Shown: positions 1-13,700 of the stretch, one piece after another | Position numbering within the stretch: the stretch's first letter is position 1 | Layout: each line of letters opens with the position of its first letter | Assembly (NCBI GenBank): GCA_030062745.1 | Contig: CP099842.1 | Span: forward strand, 25,763,822-25,827,821 | Direction of reading: 5' to 3' | Length of the DNA: 64,000 bases | Source of the DNA: Capitulum mitella | Lineage: Eukaryota > Arthropoda > Thecostraca > Pollicipedomorpha > Pollicipedidae | The notes under the pieces: generated by a model | What the model was told of the DNA's origin: nothing | The model's database searches: none | The model's input: the letters and a program-made list of their open reading frames with translations, nothing else | Translations under genes and position numbers: made by a program

Positions 1-306
1 CGGTGCTAGACAAAAGCTTCACAATCGTGCGTTGGAAAAGGCTGGAAAAGGCAATTGTCCTCTGCAGCGAAGTCTTTGTTCCGAAATCAAGCACAGAACA
101 AAACTACGTTGACTGATAAGGGCTGAATTCCAGACACACTTCTTTAGAAAGTCGAAAAACAACAAAGGCCGCATTTAATACATAAATTTCAACCGGGAAA
201 AAATCCGCGATACCTTAAGGCAATTATCTGCAGATCAGCTACTAACTGTGTGCGGCAGCGAACCGTGCGTCGTAATCTGGACCCACGCGGGAGTATCCGG
301 ACTCAC
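1..306. other. Left edge, intron of projectin
   Basis: No feature recognised; expected to be intron leading to the rest of the spring region or Ig9. Confidence 0.4.
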
Positions 307-324
307 CACCGTTGCTAGGGTCCT
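307..324 (-). CDS. Candidate projectin microexon (18 bases)
   Basis: A strong donor GTG/GTGAGT at 301-306 follows 18 bases that read RTLATV in phase 0 after AG. The upstream pyrimidine tract is weak and the peptide is not PEVK-like, so this may be a decoy donor. Listed because it would be the next exon in phase. Confidence 0.25.
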
Positions 325-966
325 CTGGTCTTTGGTAGTTCGCAGTCAGTCGTCGCCATGTGCACAGCGCGCGGACAGCCAGGGCGAGGCCATATACAGC
401 AAAGGGTAGCCGCTTAAGCACGCCATGCCATTCGCAAGTACTCACGCACACGTAGGTCGACAGCTGCTTTAGACAAAGTGTATCTACCATAGGACTACTG
501 AACTAAGGTCACGAAGTCGGCCATCAAGAAGGAACAGACACTGGAAGCGACGGAAGACTCCGAGGGAAAATGGCTTGGGTTAAACTTACATTGAGTTACC
601 AGCCGATAACTTTTCAGGCCAAAATCAAATGTTTAGTCCTGCTTCCCTTTAATGGCCAAATTCGTGAGGGCTGCTTTGCTTTCCGCTACTTGTTTGGAAC
701 AACAGTGACCTTGGTTGAAGCGGCATCGACGAGGCGTCATGCTTGCAGCGCTTAACACCATCGGTCCAAACAAGCAACAAAGGGCCCCTGCCTTCGACAG
801 CTCGACGCATCGACGCACCGATCCTGGTACAGCCCAACTAGTGACATCCATGCAGACGTCTTTACAACTCTGCCAGGCCTCGAACCCACGAAGACAACTA
901 CATTACTCCACTGTCTTGCAAAAGACCGGCTCGCACCGATCCTAACTAGGGAAAACCCCTTCTTAC

Positions 967-990
967 CTCGTCAATTGACGGCCTTCCCTT
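967..990 (-). CDS. bt: Projectin exon 29 (24-base microexon)
   Basis: Acceptor TTCTCCGCTCCAG with a long pyrimidine tract, 24 bases, donor GAG/GTAAGA, phase 0/0. It encodes KGRPSIDE. This is the last exon I can support well before the window ends. Confidence 0.65.
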
Positions 991-1717
991 CTGGAGCGGA
1001 GAACAGGAAATGGGGTATTAGAGCAACTCATTAAACACCCGGCACAAGCAAAATCAGATATCGGACAGGCAATAGTATTATGGTTTTTAGCGCTTCCTGA
1101 TTAACTGAATTAAAAAGAAAGAAAACATTACAGTAACAAACGCAGTGAACGACATCCGCAGGAAAGCAATAATTGTGAAGTACCACTGGAGGCAAATGAA
1201 AGCAAACAGGCATTACGCAGGAACCAAATCAATCAATCAAAACCAGTGCAGTCAAAGCACCCGCAAACGGTTCCGGTAACTCGCCGAGTCCGCCTTGCCC
1301 GAACGAAACGAGGAGCGCGACAACAAAAGCAGGAGCGTAACAGAACGACACAGAAACCTCCAGCGTGAGTCGGACACGAGGTGGACGCGACAAAAACCGA
1401 CGGAGGACAGAACAAAGCGAACGAAAGAAGCGGACGGAATGCTGCCGGCCACCAGGCGCCCCCTGACGGGCGGCTCTGGCCGACCGGTGCGACGGGAGGA
1501 CAGACACTGTCCGCTAAGCCACGCCGCGCCGAGGTCGTCTGGTTTATCCGCGCCGCTCGTCTGCGTCGCCCTGCGGCGAGGAGGGCGTTACCTTCTCGCC
1601 GGGCGGACGGAATTCGGGCGTGCGCGAGACGGGACGGAGACGCCGCGCTCCGAACGGCGACTTCTGCTCCGGCTCCGGCTCTGGCTCCGGCTTCTGCCGC
1701 CCCGGCTTCAGCTTCTG

Positions 1718-1771
<54 letters not shown>

Positions 1772-4700
1772 TGGCTCCGGCTCCGGCCGGGGCGCAGGCT
1801 CCTCGTCGCCGCCGGCGGACAGCCACCAGGGCTCATCCTCAGGCTCCTCGAACGTCGTCCACTGGAAGCGCGGCTTGCGGTACTCCTGCAGCAGCACCTC
1901 GAGCGGCTCGATGGTGGTGGGCGTGTCCCAGTCGGCCATCTGGACGGCGTGCGGCGGCGAGTCCTCGCCGCTTTCGGACTCCGAGTCCTCGAGTCCCGCC
2001 GAGCTGTTCACGGCTGGGGACGACGCCGGGGCCCGGCCGTTGGCTGTGGACGACTTGGGCGTGGTCTCGGCCGCTCCGGTTGTGCGCGAGGGAGGCTCGG
2101 TGGAGCTAGAGATGGGGGTGACCTGAGCAGTGGGCAGGATAGGTGGCAATCACCTGGGCGCTGTTCTGTCTAACGACCAGATATCTGGATGATGCGTGGC
2201 TGGGGTGGGGTACCCCGACTTAAACAAAGCCACATTTCAAACTGTGAAGTAAATTAAACAAAAATGAGCTGTAGATTTCAAAGTTACAAATCAAGATGGC
2301 ATGAAGTGCATAGAATAAGTTATCCTTAAATTTTTAATATTTCAGAGTAATTTCGTTTGAGAAAGATGCTACGCAATGCTTCGTAACACAATTTTGAAAA
2401 CATTAGTTCTCATATTAGGCGTCATGGACCGTGTCCTTATTTGTGGTGTACGTTTGCGTGTATAAGCAGCTATTACAGAGGCCTCAGCACCGACAAGGTG
2501 GAAGAACCTTCCACACTCGTGTCACTTGAATGCCGGCAAGCCCCGCTATAGCAATTAATTAGCGAATTGTTTTTGCTATATGCTGAACTGTTATTGCCAG
2601 TTCTGGAGGAGTGTCAGTTAGGTGTGGTGGAGGGTAGGACGCTGTAGGCCGTGGCGATGTTCGTCCGCCTCCGCTTCTCTTTATTTATTCCGTGCCGTCT
2701 GTACGTTGTTTATCATCGATGAGGCGGTGGCGGAGGCGGCGGCGGCGGCGGCTGCTGCTGCTGCTGCGACGGTGCCGACGAGCGGCCTACTCTCTCGAGA
2801 CGACATGCAGAACGACAGAGCGCCACTAGCTACCCACGGACAGCAGCCACTAGCTACTCTGACCGACCACCTTCCGGTTTACCTGGTTCTCGGCCCTTCG
2901 GGCGAAGGAGCGGCTCTTGGCCTGTCGGGAGAGCTGGCGTTAACGGGCGGCGAGGCACGCGGGCGGCCGCGGCCGCCGGCGGGGTAAGCGGGCCGGGACA
3001 CACGCCATATCGGGTGCGGTTGGGCGGCGGGCGGCGGGCTGCGGGGCTGCGCGGCGGCGGCGGCGCCGAACGAAGCGCGAGCCGGGCGCGGCGCCGGCCG
3101 GCGGTCCTACCCAGCACTGCGCAATATCCTCGGCGATCGAGCTGCGTCGGGCGCCGGGCGCCTTGAACTCGACCGGGCGCAGCTTGACGTGCGAGAAGTC
3201 CTCCTGCTCAGCCGGAATGGGGATGCGCCCGGTGATCTCCTCCCGGGAGAGGCGCCGGCCGCGCCACGGCTTCGAAGCAGGCCAGCGGGCGGTGAACGCG
3301 GGCGCCGACGCCACGCGGGGTCACAGCACGCCCCGGCGTTCTACAGGCTACACGGACGTGCAGTGTGCACTACACCGGCACTTGTGTCTCGTGAAGAAGC
3401 GTGGAACGAGTCGGGGGCTGGGGCAAACCACGGCAATTCGCGAGAGAGACGTCTAAGGCAAAATGCAGGGAGGGGCCACATACACGATGTTCGTATTTTG
3501 TCCGAGGGCGAGGGCTACCAACCTCTTTAGCCCCGGGCTACGGCGTTAGCGGTGTATGTTGGGTGTAGATGCTGAGTTACGCGTGCAGTTCTGTGATGTC
3601 ATCTCCCCGTGCGCGAGTGAATTTGCGCCTAGGATTTTGCCACGTGCAGTTAGAACTTTATAAACGGAAATGTGTCGCCAAGCTTTGCGCACTGAAAATA
3701 TAATTGGCTAAAATAATCACTTAAACTTGATTGGTGCATCATGCGTTGTTGATGGTCCAGTGTGGGCAATCGGTTTTAATAAATGAAATAAGAAATGAGT
3801 TGCAAGACATGTTAGAACACCGAGCAGGTGTCTTCTAATGCTTGTAAGATCATTTCGCGTTTCAAATGCAGTAAAAAGTGTGGCGCAAGCTACTCATTAC
3901 TCCAGTACATGATAGTGGATCTGATCTTTGTTAGGCGTTGCAGATGGTTATAATGTTCTGTAAGTGTACGCACATCAAGCAATCAAATGCTGTCCACATT
4001 TATATTTCCGATTCACTACGTCGTGCTGTGGTTACCCAGTCCACTTCTGTACGGTGTAAAATAGCTGTTGTAACATGATACACCATGCGGTCGACCCATC
4101 TACATGTGCTGAACAGCTTTGACAGCACAATGTACTAGTTGAGTTGTCAGAAGGACAATTAGTACTCAACGAGGTAGGCTGGGCTAAACGGGATATGAAG
4201 ACCTGCGTGATTTCCTCCCACAAAGGATTCACGGCAAAACACTTCATATGTACAGTTGCATTCTTTAATATACAAACACAAGTCACAAAGGGACCACCGT
4301 CACAATAAACACATTGTTGACATACCTGAGGCTGATCATCCAACTTCAGATGATCCTGGAAAAAGCAGCACTGAATTAAAGGTACAACAAACATCGGATG
4401 ATAGAGGGAAAAGACATAATGAAAGAAATAAATCGGTCAAAAGTTGCAGGCTGATCATGGAGCATGCATCCGAATGGGAAAACGCCTTTTCATCAACGAT
4501 TTTGCATGAATCTTGCACCGAAAACTACCCACTACCATGCCCTTACCGACGCATCCAGCTATTGCAACCTTTCCGCAACACTGACAGCTCGTCAGCGTAC
4601 AGGAACATTCTGCTCCGTAGGACGGATTGGATGAACTAGAGCATAGGTGAATATTTCCGGAAATTATTGGGCATATATGAATTAGGTCTCAGATCGATTC

Positions 4701-7700
4701 TTCCCGGTCAGTGCCGTACTTTCAATGCTAAATGTCTAAAAAATGCGGGTCCAGAATCCCTCTATCATCAGCCATAAAATCAGCATTAAAATGGTTATGC
4801 ACGGGATGCAAAGCCCGCACATAACGTTGCAGATCACAAGGTGGGACCAAGCTTCAGACCTCATCACCGTCTGAACCCAGTTGGTCGCTAACTCGGGCCG
4901 AGGACGTTGGTATGGGGCAGAGTCGGACAACGCAAGACAAGGTCGGCGGCTCTAAATCGTCAAGACGTCATCAGACAGCGGTGGCAGCGTGCCAAAGCAT
5001 GAACTGCAATGACGTCCTTGAGGACAAATATGTCATGGTGTGGAACAAAATTTTGTTTACTTCAAACATATATGTGAAATCGCCAAACGGCAAGGAAATC
5101 CTTGATAACAGGCCGTCTCGCTCAGCTGATATTTCAAAAACATAAACAAATGGGAAGGCTCTGACGGCACTTTTCATGACAACAGTCTAACCTCGGCATT
5201 GCCTAAGGACCAAGATAAGGTCAGAATGTATTCTGAAGATTAAATAGCAAGGACAACAGAGGTTTTTGTAGCTTTTCAACGCGGCTGTTCCATGGATGGT
5301 AGGAGTTGATAGGGCGCTAACAAATGATGCAATAACTTCGTAACTGAGTTCGGGTAAAGGCACATAGCACAAGGCAGCAGTTGGCATCCGGACAATGCAA
5401 ACCTTGCCGAATAAAGCGACTAGAAAGTTGTGATTTTCCGAACTGATTTCCACTCGCTTACACCAAACCAAATAAGTGATATAAAATCGCCGCGTTTCGC
5501 TGTCCCTTTCACTAGTCGTTACGCGTATGCCGTCCATGCTCGAAAATATTTCTACCCGGTCTAGAAACACTCCATACGTCGCATTTACCGAATCGTCGGC
5601 GTTCGGCTCCTCAATCTTGGGTGGATTCCACCTGGCAGAGTGGTGTTTGGACTTCTGGACAAAGACATTGGTGTCGTTAAAAACAGGACATGACGTGACG
5701 CAAACGGCATGCGATCGATCTACAGACATCTACTACACAGAAAAGAGACCGACACACATGAACACACAAATGCAAAGGTGAGTGCATTTTCAAAAACACA
5801 AATTGAGAAAACAGCGGGACTAAATTAGTGAACACAAGATGGAAACCAGGAACGCCTCTGGAGTTTTAAATGTCTGGCCGATGCCAGATGTAATTGTCAG
5901 AAGAATGACTGGTATATTCGTAAGGTGCAATGAAATCTGCTTAAAGAGACATGAGATAGATGCATTTCAATGAATTGCGACAATGAGTATCGTCATAGGA
6001 GACAAGCCCATGATATTCGTGATGAGTTGCGCAAAATTTGGTGCAAGATGACTTTTTAAGAAACTGGTAACTTTAGAAGGCAGACTATTGAAATTACACT
6101 TCCCACACTGGTTTCTTAACGGACAACGCAGATAAGTACATGGAACATCAGCGTTGGGAAATTTGTTAAACTAGACTGAAATGGTTCATCATTCGTCATT
6201 TTTTCGTTTAGTAGCACTTTTGTTATTCACTTGGAACCTGATTAATGGGACAGGACCAAATACCACAATTTATATACAGCACAGACCATCATGGCCAAAA
6301 CATGTTACTAAGACATGACACTACAATACGATCTGCTAATGGCTGGCCCGGAAATGCTCCGAATCTCTTTCCGGAGCAGAATGACTTGATTACGAGGGAA
6401 ACATTTTACACATACCTCTTGCTCTTTCACGTCAGCGTGCTTGAGTTCCACTTTCTCGATACCTTCTTTAGGTTTTTCTGCCTGTTGTTTCTGTTAATAT
6501 ACATACAAATGCATTACACGTAATGAAACATGCTCTTTAAACGCCGTCTAACACACCAATTTATGTACGAAACCTGGATTATATCTATCGTTAACCGCGT
6601 GTTTATCGTGAGAGAGAAAAAGAGAGGGGACAGAGGGAGGGAGAGAGAAAGAAAGAAAGAAAAAGAAAGAGAAAGACATTGGAGCTTTACGCCGTTCCTT
6701 TAAAAATGCGGAATAGACAGAAAGTACTGCAATGTTTGTTTTACAACACGTTCTGGATGTAAAAGAGTTATTAAAAGACATCACAAGTTGTTTTCAGTTC
6801 CAAACACAGCAGGATACCACGCATGACGTGAACAAATGGGAAGGTGACGAAAATACATGGGCGTTGGTTCAGTAGCAACAGAAAACCTTCTTAATCCATA
6901 TCATATAATCCAAATGACATGGATGCAAGGACCAGCTTCAACATCTTCAAGATCAATGTATGCAAAAATAAAAGAAGAGCCGAAACTTTGATTGGTCTTA
7001 ATTTACACATCATGACACCGGCGGAAACGCTGTCCTGATTAAAGTTCTCCTTGGTTTGAAGTGCAAAAGACAGGCTACATCTAAAAATGTAGGTACCAGT
7101 GTCCAATTTTTTTGCGATGAGAACTGCAACCAACATATGTAAAATGCTTTCTGCAGGCTTGAAAAATTGAGCTCCTACAAATGTTACGCTTGACCAAATG
7201 TTCAATAATGTTTGAGTTCTGGCAGAAAAACGTTTGCACTTCAAAGTTCGGCGAGCGATGCGGAGAGGCATCCATCCATTTTGTTATAGTGCATTGTGAG
7301 ATTTGCCAACTGAGACTGACGTTATTCCTAAAAGCAATCAGGTCCGTGCATAACGAAATAAAATACTACCCAAGTGAAGCACTTGATCAGTAATATGTTA
7401 TTCTTGCGGAATAAAGTACCAAACACTGTCATTACCGACATTGTCACATTAGTCGGCAATGACGTCATCGTAATGACGACTGCTTACACCACAACCAGAC
7501 ATGGATCAGGGCAGAACTACCTTAGCACTCGGACGGACAACCATGCACATATATGTAAGTGTAATGTAAATGTAATCACGCACTATGTACCTTCTCCTTT
7601 TTGCGATGCAACAGAGCGGCCTTCTGCTCAGCTAGGATCTGCTGTGGTGTTTTGGTCTCTACAATAGGTATTGGCTAAAAAGGATTGTATGACAGTGAAA

Positions 7701-10700
7701 AGAAGGCGCAGAGACGAGCGAGGGAAGTGTTAAGTATCAGCAGATCTCACAGGTAGCCGCAAGACATCTCGGAACAACAGCAAGCAAGGCTATGCATGTT
7801 CAGTGTAATGTGAAGACACTCGTTTTTACAACATACGAAATGTGAGCCCTCGCTGGCGCTGCTGTGCTCTGCACTTGACAGTTCTCAGCTGATATTCGAA
7901 AAAGGGATATTTAATTAAATCCAAGGGTCATTATACCTTAAGCTGAGACAGCAAATCATCTCGTCAGCAAGGGCACACATGAAGTGAAGGTTATTCACAA
8001 TGCTGTTGTTCTATGACTGTACTCTGTACATGTAGGGCGGCCACACTATAAGAAGGCAGCAGCGTTTATGTGTATATAAATCCATTCCGTGTCATCAAAG
8101 GATCCAATCTATCGCAGGGGCATTTACAATGCAAGGGAGTTACCGGATGCAGGACTGACAAAGATCGACCCTGGCGCTCGAATCCAGACCCGGCAAATCG
8201 CCGAACAACAGTGGCCAAAAACGACGCGGAGCACAATTCGCGCAGCCATCAGAACCATTCACAACATTAGCCGGAAAACCGCGCTCGAATACCTACAATG
8301 GAACTACTAAAAATGTCCTCATCATTTATGTCGAAGAGCGAATAACGCAATGTCGTCACTTTCACCACAGATTTGTCGCAGATTTTATGAAGACAATAGC
8401 TTGTGTCTATGTTTTCTGATTTCCATAGAAAATGTTGGATGGAATGGCTGGCGACCGTGTAGCCATTGCCACAGAAATGATCAAGTTCACGACCGGTGGA
8501 TTTCTGCTGTGCAAACTCAACCTAACAAGACTGCACGGGGCTGGGAGTTAGAAATGCGGCATTAATGCTGTCACAGAGACTTTGTGGTCAGACGACGACG
8601 TTTTGCGGCGGGACTTCTAGGCGTACCACGGATTTGAGCACCAGGGACATATTTACAGCTTTCGCTCAGCTTTATCCAATGGACAGCTACCGGGGATCTT
8701 AGTCTTTACCTGTCGCTTCGGCTTGGGCTTGGCGTCTTTGGTCTGCGACGCAGCCTTGTCATCCTTGCCAGCCTTGTCTGCACTGGCTGGTTTCGGCGCC
8801 GGAAGAGCCTCTTCCGACTAGATGGACAAACCAGGCGTTATTATCATGTACAGCTGACGCCAATGGCAGCCTCCGTCGCTGGTGCGGGGAGGCCGGCCAG
8901 AACAGTGCAAGGACAGACCTTGAAGAGAGCCCAAGGTTCACCACCAGGGTGTCGGGGACGCTGGCTAGAGGTGAAACGATTGTTATGTGACGGGACATAG
9001 ATTGTATAAGAAAAGAAATTATAGAAATGTAGTAATGTAGAGTGAATGTTCCATGATCGCATTAGGACTTTTGGAAACTGTGATGATGCAGCAAAGTTTC
9101 CACATGAATATGTGGTGATGCTCGTTTTCCATGTAGTCAATGCGTGGGTGATAATGTGATGCAAAATGCAAATGCATTCCCATCTTAACGAAGGCATTAA
9201 CACGATGCTTTATTGTGTTCACGGGAAAATGGAGTTATAAATGGCATTTGCGTCCGCATAAATCTTGGGAAAGTTTTTCCAGTGATAGAGTGGAAGAAAA
9301 TACAGCCGTTTAGGGTCCAAACTCCCAAAAATTTTCGGGGTGACTCATAACTTCTGGAACGCGCTGATAATCAATTGTGAACGAACTGTTCAGCATATGA
9401 CTGCATTTACATCACAAAAGCTTCAAATTAAAAAAAGCGGCAGTCTGTTAATTCGTAGTTTATGTCAAGCCGGTGGCGTGAAATTGTCGTTTTGCCATTT
9501 TAAAACAGTGCCTGTGATGCTTCAAAGATGATTAAATCGCTTCTGGGCCTGCGTCTACCCCAGTCAGTGCGGTTCCCAGAGTCGTACAAACGTCTTCACA
9601 AGGTTCACCCTCAACAGAACACGCTGGAAACCGGTTTCGGTGAGTCATCACCGCGTCATTCAAAACCGCACATCAAGCAGGCAGGCATCGCACCGCGCAG
9701 GACAGCCACACGAAAAAACCCAGCGTGGGATAGCCACACTCGAAGGCGCAGCAGCGCGCACCGCCCGAGGCGTTTCCGGGCGACGACCTTACACCTCCCG
9801 CCGCGGCCGGCGGCGGCCCTTCCGGTGTACCTGTCGGCCGCTGCCCTGCGGTCGGGGCTCGTCGGCGCCGGGCGGCGCTCCGCCGAGCAGCCGCGCCGGG
9901 CTGGCGTCGTCGCCGACGGCGCGACCCCGGCGCCGCCACGGCCCGGCGCCCGGCTTGTACGGCGCCGGCGCGCCTTCCAGCGGGCCGGGCCCAGCCGGCG
10001 GCGCGCCGTCGCCGGCCGCTCGCGTCGCGCCGACGCGGCGGTCGCGCGCGCGCCGGCGTCCCCGGGCCTGGGCGGACGGCGGCCACGGCCCGGCGCCGGC
10101 CGCCGCAAGCGACTGGCCGAGCAACGGATAGCGTGTCAGTGCACGTGCACGCTGAGCAGAGGGCGCGCGCCGCCACCTATCGGTCGCCCAGTGTCTGTCT
10201 ACACAAAGCGAGCGTGCTCCTCAAAAATGTGAGCGAAGAAGGGACAGGGCGTGCGGCCAGGCTGCAGAGCTTCTCTGGCCACGGACAGGTCATGCAACAC
10301 GAAGGGACACGGTAGTACAGGCATGTACACAGAGAGACAGACTGGGGAAGGGCAGGGCAGGCGCCGGGCGCCTGCGTTCTGCTGGCGGTTTGCGTACGTC
10401 GAGTGTGCCTCGAGGGACTGACACAGAGCTATTACGCGTCACACGCTACCGATCGAAACTACGTGGGGCGTGAACTATCCGCTGCGAGTACCTTGGATAG
10501 GGGAATGTCGGAGACCTCGTCCTCAGTACTCAGGTCTTCTGGCTCTTCGATTTGGGGCGTAGTGCGGGGTTTCTAGCAAAAAGGTAAAACCGATCATGCG
10601 CCGGGTAAGCAGTTAAAAACAAATGAGCACGACTTCATCGAACAAAAATGGGGAAAAACAACCAGGAGCATCAGGAAACTATTGTGCATAGGACGGTCGA

Positions 10701-13700
10701 CATATCGTGAAAACAAGCGGCGTACTTATAAATCGCGCTTCTAAAAAAGAAATGGCACCAGCTTTAAGTTCCTACTATAAACAGAAGGAACTACAACCAA
10801 CTAACTGCAATCAGCATAACACTAGTAAAAAATAGGCGCATCATTTCCTGTAGCTATACACAACGCAAACATTCGCAAAGTGACCTGATGAGAGGTCTAA
10901 AATATATGCCATACGAAAGGCAAAACAGTGCACATAGCGTCGTTGCCATGGGCTTTCAGCGTTAAGGAGTAAGGCCATTGTTTCATCAGAGACCTTAAGA
11001 GGGACTCCAGGGAGACATAACAGCTAATATCGGGTTTCTCCGGTCTGTGACCCTCCTGCTGTCCGGCGGCTGCACCAGCTCCGTTCTCTGTACACGGGTG
11101 GCCTTTTTCTTGGGGGGGGGGGGACAGTCCGGGAGGTTTCAGCGACCTTTCGTACCTTGGCGGGCTGGTCCGATTTGTCCTGGGAGCCGCGAGGCGAGGT
11201 CGGTTGTGCCTCCGGCTTCTGGGCGGGCTGCATGCCGGGAAAAACGAATCAGTCAGGCGGGGTGGGGCGTGCCGGGTTAGTGGGTTGGACGAGACGTCAA
11301 TGGCAAATGATCACTAGGCGGAAGGGAGGCTATCGTATCACGGCTAAATCGCAGACGAGCGCTTTTGTGTTTTGCAGATTGACAGGCCAGTATTTCGTGA
11401 CTCGTTTTATCCCAGATTGGTACGCATCATAGGTTTGAATGAGTACTGAATTCAAATTGAAGCAACAACTTATCGACGTTCGAATTTCAGCTGGTTAAAC
11501 TCAGGCGCAGGATATCAAGAGTCGTGAAGTATATATGTCAGATAGAACCTGACATGTAACTTGTATGTAGCTTCCTGCTTAAGAAGATACAATCATCTTG
11601 AAAGGGGAAAATACGCATTAACTTACGCAAGCAATGCAACGCGTGTAGCGCCCAATTAGAAGCATTATACAACCGCATCAACATAACGTTGTTCCTGAGC
11701 GCTGTACACCAAAAGGCGCAAATTATGTTCTAGGCTCTTGCCGCGCCATCCCAATGCCACCACGCCATCCCATACCACCAATGTATGCGGTGGATGACCA
11801 CCAACGATACTGTTCGTCTGTCCATTCCAAATGTAGTAGTGTTTACCAAAGCACAAAAAATTCCACGCCAAGCCCTCGCCGAGAATTAACGAGTCCCAGT
11901 TAACAGCGGCATTAGCTGATTATGAGGCTCTTGCCGCGTCATCCCAATGCCACCACACCACCAATGTATGTGGTGGATGACCACCAACGATGCTGTTCGT
12001 ATGTCCATTCCAAATGTGGTAGTGTTTGCCAAAATACAAAAAAAACAACGCCACGCCAAGCCCTCGCTGAGAATCAACGAGCTCCAGCTGACAGCGACAT
12101 TAGCTTGTGCACGTGCCGCCGGGCCTGTGCGGCAATTAGTGCGCGCGCGTCCGGGCAGACGCCGCAGCGCCAGCCGCCGTCACGAGGCACTGCGAGCCGT
12201 CTGCTGGCCGCGCTCCGGTCGCTGCGGGGCCGCTCTCTCACCGATCGCGGCCGGCCGGCCTCCCCCACGGGGCGGTCGGCGGGCTCCTGGACGGTGGGAG
12301 TGCGCTGCTGCGGCGCCTGCGGCGAGACCCCGGCGGCAGGCTGCTTCTGGGACGGCGCCGGCTGAGCTTTGTCTTCAGGCGCCGGCGCCGGCGCCTCTTC
12401 TTTCGGCTTTGGGAGACTTTTGCCGCCATGGCCTGCCCTTCGGCTCGGGCGTTTTGTCCTTCGGCTTGTCTACTTCGAGCTTTTTCGCCTCGGGCTTGTC
12501 AGCATCCGGCTTCTTCTCTTCCGGTGGACTGACCGCTGGCTTCTTGTCCTCCGGTTTACCGGGGGCCGTTTTCTTGTCGTCCGGCTTACCAGGTTCCGGT
12601 GCTTTGGTCCCGGGCGCCGGAGCTTCCGGTTTTTTGTCCGCGGGTTTGCGAGTGTCGGGCTTCTTTTCAGCAGGGCGTTCGTCTTTGCTGGTGTCAGGTT
12701 CCTGAGCCTTGGGCTTTGAAACATCGGGACTCTTCTCTTTCGACTTCTTCCGTTGCGGGGCCTTGAGGTCCGTATCGTCTTGCTTCCGTCCCTCCTCAGG
12801 CTTGGTCTCATCGGGTTTCGTCTTCTTCGTTTGCTTTGAAAAACACCCCATGCACGGATGAGGCTTTTGTTGCACGCTATCCCTCATGCATTCATTATAT
12901 AACCTGTTATGGATCTAATGATTCTCATTAAATGGGAAATATCTTTCGTTTTTTGTAGGCAGCTATATGGAACAATGGTTAACAAGCATATCAAAGGGAA
13001 GGGGGGGGGGGTAAAACTAGCTAGAATCCGTTTGCTGCATGCGAAATAAGTTCGGACATAAATAAACACATGTTAACTCTCTCAATGATTCCTTAAAGAT
13101 GAATTTAACGCCAAGGCATGTTGCTTGCTGGGGACGTTATAGACGTTTCTATTGACAGCATATGCAGCTACAATTCCTACAGTTATGAAATCATTCCGTG
13201 TTTCACATCAAGAGCGGGGATCACGGCCATTAGGAATATTTCTTTCTTTTGGTTGCAAAAATGTAACGGAAAAAGCTTACCTCCTCTGGCGTCTCTTTAG
13301 CTTTTTTCTTCGGCTTCATTTTTTCCTCATCCAGCTCCTGCAGAACATTGGTTCAACGATTGCTGATGCTCCGATAGTGAATGCTTTGGGAAGATCCGCA
13401 AACATGCAATATGGCACGTGAAAATGTTTCACGAGTTGAATAGGCATGATACTTTACAGAGTATCTTACTTTGCTGTTGTGATGCCAGAGGCGAGGATAA
13501 TACGCTGAGAAAAAGGAATGATTTCGAACGTCTTTCGGAGCAACTTACCAGTTTTTCCACAGCCTTTTTCTCTGAAAAGACAAGAATGAAGTCGCGTGAT
13601 CATACGGTTTATCTGGCGCAATAGGACATTTTTTAATAATTCACAGAAAAATAATTGAGATATCACAGCAAATGTTGGCGCGCAGAGTTAACAAACAGTA

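Larger units (their letters stand above)
3270..12241. other. Introns between the spring-region exons
   Basis: The gaps of roughly 0.35-1.2 kb between exons 17 and 26 hold no other gene that I can support. Apart from the listed GA repeat and the tandem duplication there are short G runs and AT-rich sequence. Further microexons below about 20 bases could hide here. Confidence 0.5.

Noticed and set aside
446..463. Possible 18-base microexon (LSTYVC) with donor GTGAGT
   Set aside because: Donor preceded by C, weak acceptor, and a hydrophobic peptide unlike the spring.
1295..2173. Long plus-strand ORFs opposite exon 28
   Set aside because: They arise because the GC-rich hexanucleotide repeat is open on both strands; the minus frame has splice sites in phase and a spring-like composition.
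4535..4560. 12-base microexon candidate (LDAS) near 4,546
   Set aside because: Too short and with weak acceptor; chance GTAAGG donor likely.
9528..10232. Long Arg/Pro/Ala plus-strand ORFs
   Set aside because: Open through extreme GC content opposite exon 20; no domain or splice support on the plus strand.
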